NCBI RefSeq assembly: GCF_002994635.1
Contig: NZ_PVNL01000100.1
Coordinates: forward strand, 1-64,000
DNA: 64,000 nt
Direction of reading: 5' to 3'
Origin: Enhygromyxa salina
GTDB taxonomy: Bacteria > Myxococcota_A > Polyangia > Nannocystales > Nannocystaceae
Part shown: positions 60,002 to 64,000 of the stretch, piece after piece
How positions within the stretch are numbered: the stretch's first letter is position 1
Layout: every line of letters begins with the position of its first letter
Program-made: the position numbers and the translations under genes
Notes under the pieces: generated by a model
What the model saw: the letters and a program-made list of their open reading frames with translations, nothing else
What the model was told of the DNA's origin: nothing
Databases searched by the model: none

Positions 60002-63000
60002 TCACGCGAGCTTGGGGTTGGGGTTGCGCACGCGGGCCAGGTAGGTGGTCCGCGGCTTGGTGAGGAGGTCTTGCAGGACCGCGTAGTCGCGCGGGCTCTG
60101 CTCGCGCTCCCGGTAGTCCTCGTTGCGAGTGGAGTACTTGAGCGCCGAGACCCGGGTGGTCGGGTCCGAGATGTCGCCAAACACGATCGCTTCGGCCGGG
60201 CACACCTGCTCGCACGCGGTCACGATCTCACCGTCGCGGACCTTGTCGCGGCCGTCGACGTGGGCCTCGATCTTGGCCGCGTTGATGCGCTGCACGCAGT
60301 AGCTGCACTTCTCGATGACGCCGCGGAACCGGACGGTGACGTCGGGGTTCTTCTGCATCTGCTCGGTCAACGGGATGACCTCGTTGTAGTGCAGGAAGTT
60401 GAAGCGCCGGACCTTGTATGGGCAGTTGTTGGCGCAGTAGCGCGTGCCGATACAGCGGTTGTAGGCCATGTCGTTGAGGCCCTCGGGGCTGTGAGCCGTG
60501 GCCGCGACCGGGCATACGTTCTCGCACGGGGCGGTCTCGCAGTGCTGGCACAGCATCGGCATCACCACGGCCTCGGGGTTGTCCTCCGGGCCGGTGTAGT
60601 AGCGATCGATGCGGATCCAGTGCATCTCGCGGCCGTTGGAGACCTCTTTCTTGCCGACGACCGGGATGTTGTTCTCGGCCTGGCAGGCGATCACGCACGC
60701 GTTGCACGAGATGCAGCTGTTGAGGTCGATGCTCATGGCCCACTGGTGGGGGCCGTGGAGGATCGGCACCGACAAGGTCGGGTTGACCTCGGGGTCGTAG
60801 CGAGCCCACGGCTCCTTGAGCCGCTCCTTGGGCATGAGGTCGCCCTTCTTGGAGAACTCGGGGTCCTTCCTGAACCCGGTGACGGTCGCCTCGCGGTAGA
60901 TCGGGCGGGGCTCGTAGTTCAGGATCGGCGTGCCCGCGGCCCCGTCGGGATCGAGCAGGCCGTAGTCCTGGGTCGAGACCAGCAGGTAGTTGCCCGAGCC
61001 GCGGCTGACCTCGCCGCGGTGGAACCACCGGGCCTGGTCGCGGCGCAGCGGGTTGACGTCGAACCCGGCCCCGTCGGCGACGGACCCGATCCCCCGCCGG
61101 CCGTAGCCGAGCGCGACCGAGACGGTGCGATCGTGCTGGCCGGGGGCGATCCACGCGGGCATCGAGATGCTGGTGTCGCCGACCTTGATCGCCAGGTTGT
61201 CGCCGTTCTCGACCCCGAGCTCGGTGGCCGTGCGGGCCGAGATGTAGGCGCCGTTGTCCCAGGTCAGCTTGCTGATCGGGTGCGGCAGCTCCTGCATCCA
61301 CCCGTTGTTGCTGTACTCGCCAGCGAGCACCTTGGCGTCGAGGTGGAAGTTGATCTCGTAGGGGCCCTCTTCGACGCGGCGGCTGACCATGAGGTCCGCG
61401 AACGGCTGCCACTTGTTGGGCCGGACCGAGGTCGGGCTGCGCGGGATCCCGGAGACCAGGCCCTCGTGCAGCCAGCGACGCCAGACCCGATCCGACAAGG
61501 TCGCGGGGTTGGGCGTGCGCGCGCTGGCGCTGGCGATCTCGCCGTCCCAGTAGTCGCGGACCAGCTGGTCGCCCGGCTTCTCGACCGTGCTCAGCGCCCA
61601 CTCGCCGCTGGCCGCGTCCTGGTGCGGCACGAACATCGCGAGGATCTCGAGCGCGCTGCGGGTGTCGTGGAGCGGAGCGATCAGCGGCTGCTGGATCGAA
61701 ACGGTGCCGTCGATCGCCTCGAGGTCACCCCAGGCCTCCAGGAAGTGCGAGAGCGGCAGGTGCCAGTGGGCGACCTGGGCGGTCTCGTCGTGGTAGGTGC
61801 CGGCGTGGATCAGCAGCTTGGCGGTGGCCAGCTTGTCGGCCATGCCGAGCTGCCCCGGCGCGTCGTAGACCGGGTTGGTGCCGAGGCACAGGACCGTGTG
61901 AATGGTCTTGGCCTCGAGCCCGGCGGCCAGCTCCGCGAGGTCGACGTAGGGGACCGTGTCGAGCCGGTGGTTGAAGCGCAGCGGCCCAGGTGGGTTGGCG
62001 CTCGCCGACAGCAAGGTCGCGTTGAGCAAGAACGCGAGGCCGTGGGCCAGCGGCGGCTGACGCTCACCGACGAGCACGCAGACCCGCTCGGTCTTGGACT
62101 GACCAACCTGGTCGGGGGCGCCGGGCTGGATCCGCGCGAACAGATCTTCGGCCAGGACCGAGACGAAGCGCTGGGTCCGGGCGTCGAACTGACCGCGGGC
62201 GCCGATCACCGAGGCGAACTGCTCGGAGCCGGGCGGCAGCGTCACGCCGTGGGTCTCGACCAGCTCGACGAGCAGCGCCGCGAGGAAGTCGATGACGTCG
62301 CCGGCCGGCAGCCGCAGGCGCTCATCGGCCTGGGCGCCCGTGCTGGTCAGGTGCGGCTCGATCACGTAGAGCCGGTTCATGCCCGAGGTGTCCTCGGGGC
62401 CGGCGAGCTTGCGCCGCTGCACATACTCGCGGGCCAGGCGGACGTGATCTTGCTCGACGCCGAGGAAGTCCGAGTCCGCCGCGACGATGACCGTGGCCTC
62501 TTGGAGGCTGTGGAACGCGCGGGCCCCCTCGCCCGCGACCATCTCGGCGGCGCGGATCGAGTTGATCGGATAGGTCGGGTCGTCGAGCACGACCTTGGCC
62601 TTGGGGTAGGTCTGGACGAAGCGCTGCTGCAGGGCGCGGAAGCTGGGCGACAAGCTGCCCGGCACGACCAGCGCGACCCCTTCGCCGCCGCTGGCGTGGA
62701 GCTTGGCGAATTCCTCGCTGAGCGCGGCCCAGGCGTCACCCCAGTTGGTCGGGACTTGGGCGTCCCACTGAACGCTGAGCTCGGTGACCTCGCGGCCCTG
62801 CTCGTCGATGTAGACGTTCCAGGCGCCGCCGCTCTCGATCAGGGCCTCGCACTTGGCCTTGGCCGCGTTGCCGGCGTCGACCGACTTGCTGTCGGCCAAG
62901 GTCAGCTCGCGCAGGCGCTCGCACATGCCGTGCGCGACCTGCTCTTTGGCCTGGACCCCCTGACCCGGGGCCGCGAACGCGTGGGCGCTGACGGTCTTCG

Positions 63001-63484
63001 AGCGCGGCGTGACCGAGCGCTCGGGATCATAGAGGTTGAGGATCGTGCCCTGGGCCCACACGTCGGTGGCGCCCTGCGAGCCCGAGTGCTGCGGGTTGCC
63101 CTCGATCTTGGTCGGCCGCCCATCTTGGGACTCGACCAGCAAGCCCATGACGGTGGCGCCGACCTGAACGGCGGTCGCGTAGTACGTGGGCACGCCGGGG
63201 ATCAGATCCTCCGGGCGCTTCGCGAAGGGCATGATGTTCTGGGCCGGCTTGCGAACGCAGCCGGTCGAGGTCAGCCCCGCGAGCGCCGTGGAGGCGCCGA
63301 GCAGACCCATGAACTTGCGCCGCGAGGCGCCGCCTTCGACCACGAGCTCGTCGGCGCCGGGCCGAAACTCTGCGCCGGCCGCATGGCTGCCGAGCACGTT
63401 GAGCTTGGTCTTGCGTTGCGCGACGCTGCTCCAGTAGTTCTTGAGCGCCTGGTTGGGCTTCTTGGTGCTAGGCTGGCTAGTCAT
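60002..63484 (-). CDS. actB: Alternative complex III molybdopterin-like/iron-sulfur subunit ActB
   Basis: 1160 residues, a natural fusion in ACIII. The Tat-like signal SRRKFMGLLGAS at about 54-65 directs export. Residues ~70-820 resemble the catalytic subunit of molybdopterin oxidoreductases, but in ACIII this part carries no Mo cofactor. The C-terminal part holds four iron-sulfur sites: CISCNACVIAC, CQHCETAPCENVCP, CIGTRYCANNCP and CSYC with CEQVCP. The ATG at 63484 overlaps the actA stop (ATGA). An upstream frame to 63652 lies within actA and is rejected. It passes electrons from quinol to the heme subunits. Confidence 0.95.
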   Translation of the reverse strand: MTSQPSTKKPNQALKNYWSSVAQRKTKLNVLGSHAAGAEFRPGADELVVEGGASRRKFMGLLGASTALAGLTSTGCVRKPAQNIMPFAKRPEDLIPGVPTYYATAVQVGATVMGLLVESQDGRPTKIEGNPQHSGSQGATDVWAQGTILNLYDPERSVTPRSKTVSAHAFAAPGQGVQAKEQVAHGMCERLRELTLADSKSVDAGNAAKAKCEALIESGGAWNVYIDEQGREVTELSVQWDAQVPTNWGDAWAALSEEFAKLHASGGEGVALVVPGSLSPSFRALQQRFVQTYPKAKVVLDDPTYPINSIRAAEMVAGEGARAFHSLQEATVIVAADSDFLGVEQDHVRLAREYVQRRKLAGPEDTSGMNRLYVIEPHLTSTGAQADERLRLPAGDVIDFLAALLVELVETHGVTLPPGSEQFASVIGARGQFDARTQRFVSVLAEDLFARIQPGAPDQVGQSKTERVCVLVGERQPPLAHGLAFLLNATLLSASANPPGPLRFNHRLDTVPYVDLAELAAGLEAKTIHTVLCLGTNPVYDAPGQLGMADKLATAKLLIHAGTYHDETAQVAHWHLPLSHFLEAWGDLEAIDGTVSIQQPLIAPLHDTRSALEILAMFVPHQDAASGEWALSTVEKPGDQLVRDYWDGEIASASARTPNPATLSDRVWRRWLHEGLVSGIPRSPTSVRPNKWQPFADLMVSRRVEEGPYEINFHLDAKVLAGEYSNNGWMQELPHPISKLTWDNGAYISARTATELGVENGDNLAIKVGDTSISMPAWIAPGQHDRTVSVALGYGRRGIGSVADGAGFDVNPLRRDQARWFHRGEVSRGSGNYLLVSTQDYGLLDPDGAAGTPILNYEPRPIYREATVTGFRKDPEFSKKGDLMPKERLKEPWARYDPEVNPTLSVPILHGPHQWAMSIDLNSCISCNACVIACQAENNIPVVGKKEVSNGREMHWIRIDRYYTGPEDNPEAVVMPMLCQHCETAPCENVCPVAATAHSPEGLNDMAYNRCIGTRYCANNCPYKVRRFNFLHYNEVIPLTEQMQKNPDVTVRFRGVIEKCSYCVQRINAAKIEAHVDGRDKVRDGEIVTACEQVCPAEAIVFGDISDPTTRVSALKYSTRNEDYREREQSPRDYAVLQDLLTKPRTTYLARVRNPNPKLA

Positions 63485-64000
63485 CGGTGGCACCCCGAGC
63501 AGTGGACCGGCGGCGAAGGCATGCGCTTGCGCTCGAGGTCCTTGGTGGCGTCGTAGGCGGCTTGCTCTGGCGACCCGTCCCAATTCATGTTGGTGACTTG
63601 GTCGAGCGGCCGAAGGTTGGGTTCCGGGTTGCGGTGACAGTCGAGGCACCAACCCATGGACATGGGCTCGGCCTGCTCGACCACGACCATGTTGTCGACG
63701 CGACCGTGACAGGTGGCACAGCCGACGCCCGCGGCCACGTGGGGCCGGTGATCGAAGAACGCGTAGTCAGGCAGCAAGTGCACCCGGACCCACGGGATCG
63801 ACTCGCCGGTCTCGTAGCTGCTGCGGACCAGCGCCAACCGGGGGCTCTCGGTCTGCACCTGCGAGTGGCAGTTCATGCAGGTCTGCGTGGGCGGGACCGC
63901 GGCGTGGGGCGAGACCTCGACCGTGTTGTGGCAGTACCGACAATCGATGCCCATGTCGCCAGCGTGCAGCGCATGGCTGTACTCGACGGGCTGCTTGGGC
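63481..64000 (-). CDS. actA: Alternative complex III multiheme cytochrome c ActA, 5'-truncated by window edge
   Basis: The C-terminal 172 residues are visible; the frame continues past position 64000 (QPVEYSHALHAGD leading into the first heme). Five c-type heme motifs are seen: CRYCH, CMNCH, CATCH, CLDCH and CSGCH, matching the pentaheme ActA of ACIII. The signal peptide and start lie outside the window. The first gene of the visible operon; its stop overlaps actB. Confidence 0.94.
   Translation of the reverse strand, partial: PKQPVEYSHALHAGDMGIDCRYCHNTVEVSPHAAVPPTQTCMNCHSQVQTESPRLALVRSSYETGESIPWVRVHLLPDYAFFDHRPHVAAGVGCATCHGRVDNMVVVEQAEPMSMGWCLDCHRNPEPNLRPLDQVTNMNWDGSPEQAAYDATKDLERKRMPSPPVHCSGCHR

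Overview
The window is high-GC DNA with tightly packed genes on both strands. Its content points to a myxobacterium, most likely of the Nannocystis/Plesiocystis/Enhygromyxa group. The clues are eukaryote-like Ser/Thr kinases, a secreted trypsin with a MYXO-CTERM-like tail, lipoproteins with Cys-rich DUF4215 repeats, long Asp-Gly linkers after lipobox cysteines, and tandem Oar-like TonB-dependent receptors. The taxonomic placement is inferred from gene content only. No rRNA, tRNA, CRISPR array or insertion sequence was recognised.

Region 1 (1-14.5 kb) is a mixed accessory/housekeeping segment: a 3'-truncated Ser/Thr kinase, a two-domain protein ending in a fumarylacetoacetate-hydrolase fold, a second membrane-anchored kinase, a GNAT-nitrilase fusion, the RNA ligase RtcB overlapping a cell-surface trypsin, a small zinc-binding membrane protein, a 2OG-Fe(II) oxygenase, two hypotheticals and the chaperone ClpB.

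Region 2 (14.5-31.3 kb) is rich in exported proteins: a leucine-rich-repeat lipoprotein, several small lipoproteins, two DUF4215-repeat lipoproteins (one with a propeller-like C-terminus, one with a DUF1554-like C-terminus), a sulfatase, a DUF1963-like protein, an AraC regulator divergent from a membrane protein, a PASTA protein, a DedA/VTT membrane protein, and a radical SAM/SPASM enzyme followed directly by a small acidic protein with a duplicated ADYGG motif.

Region 3 (31.3-39 kb) holds two paralogous Oar-like outer-membrane receptors in tandem. A classical terminator and a perfect 16-bp hairpin lie between them, and a large regulatory gap lies upstream.

Region 4 (39-64 kb, all minus strand) is respiratory. 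From the right edge inward come the alternative complex III genes (actA, cut by the window edge, then actB-F), a small membrane protein, a SCO copper chaperone and the subunits of an A2-type caa3 cytochrome oxidase (ctaC-D-E-F), ending at a strong terminator. Next come moaA and a cytochrome c maturation operon: ccmE, ccmF, a CcmI-like gene, a 699-residue unknown, ccmA, ccmB, ccmC and two small membrane proteins. An acyl-CoA dehydrogenase and murI follow. Together these genes make a quinol-to-oxygen electron path (ACIII to caa3) and the machinery that attaches heme to its cytochromes. CcmE carries a Cys-x-x-x-Tyr heme-binding motif instead of His-x-x-x-Tyr and no CcmH is visible, which matches the System I* variant.
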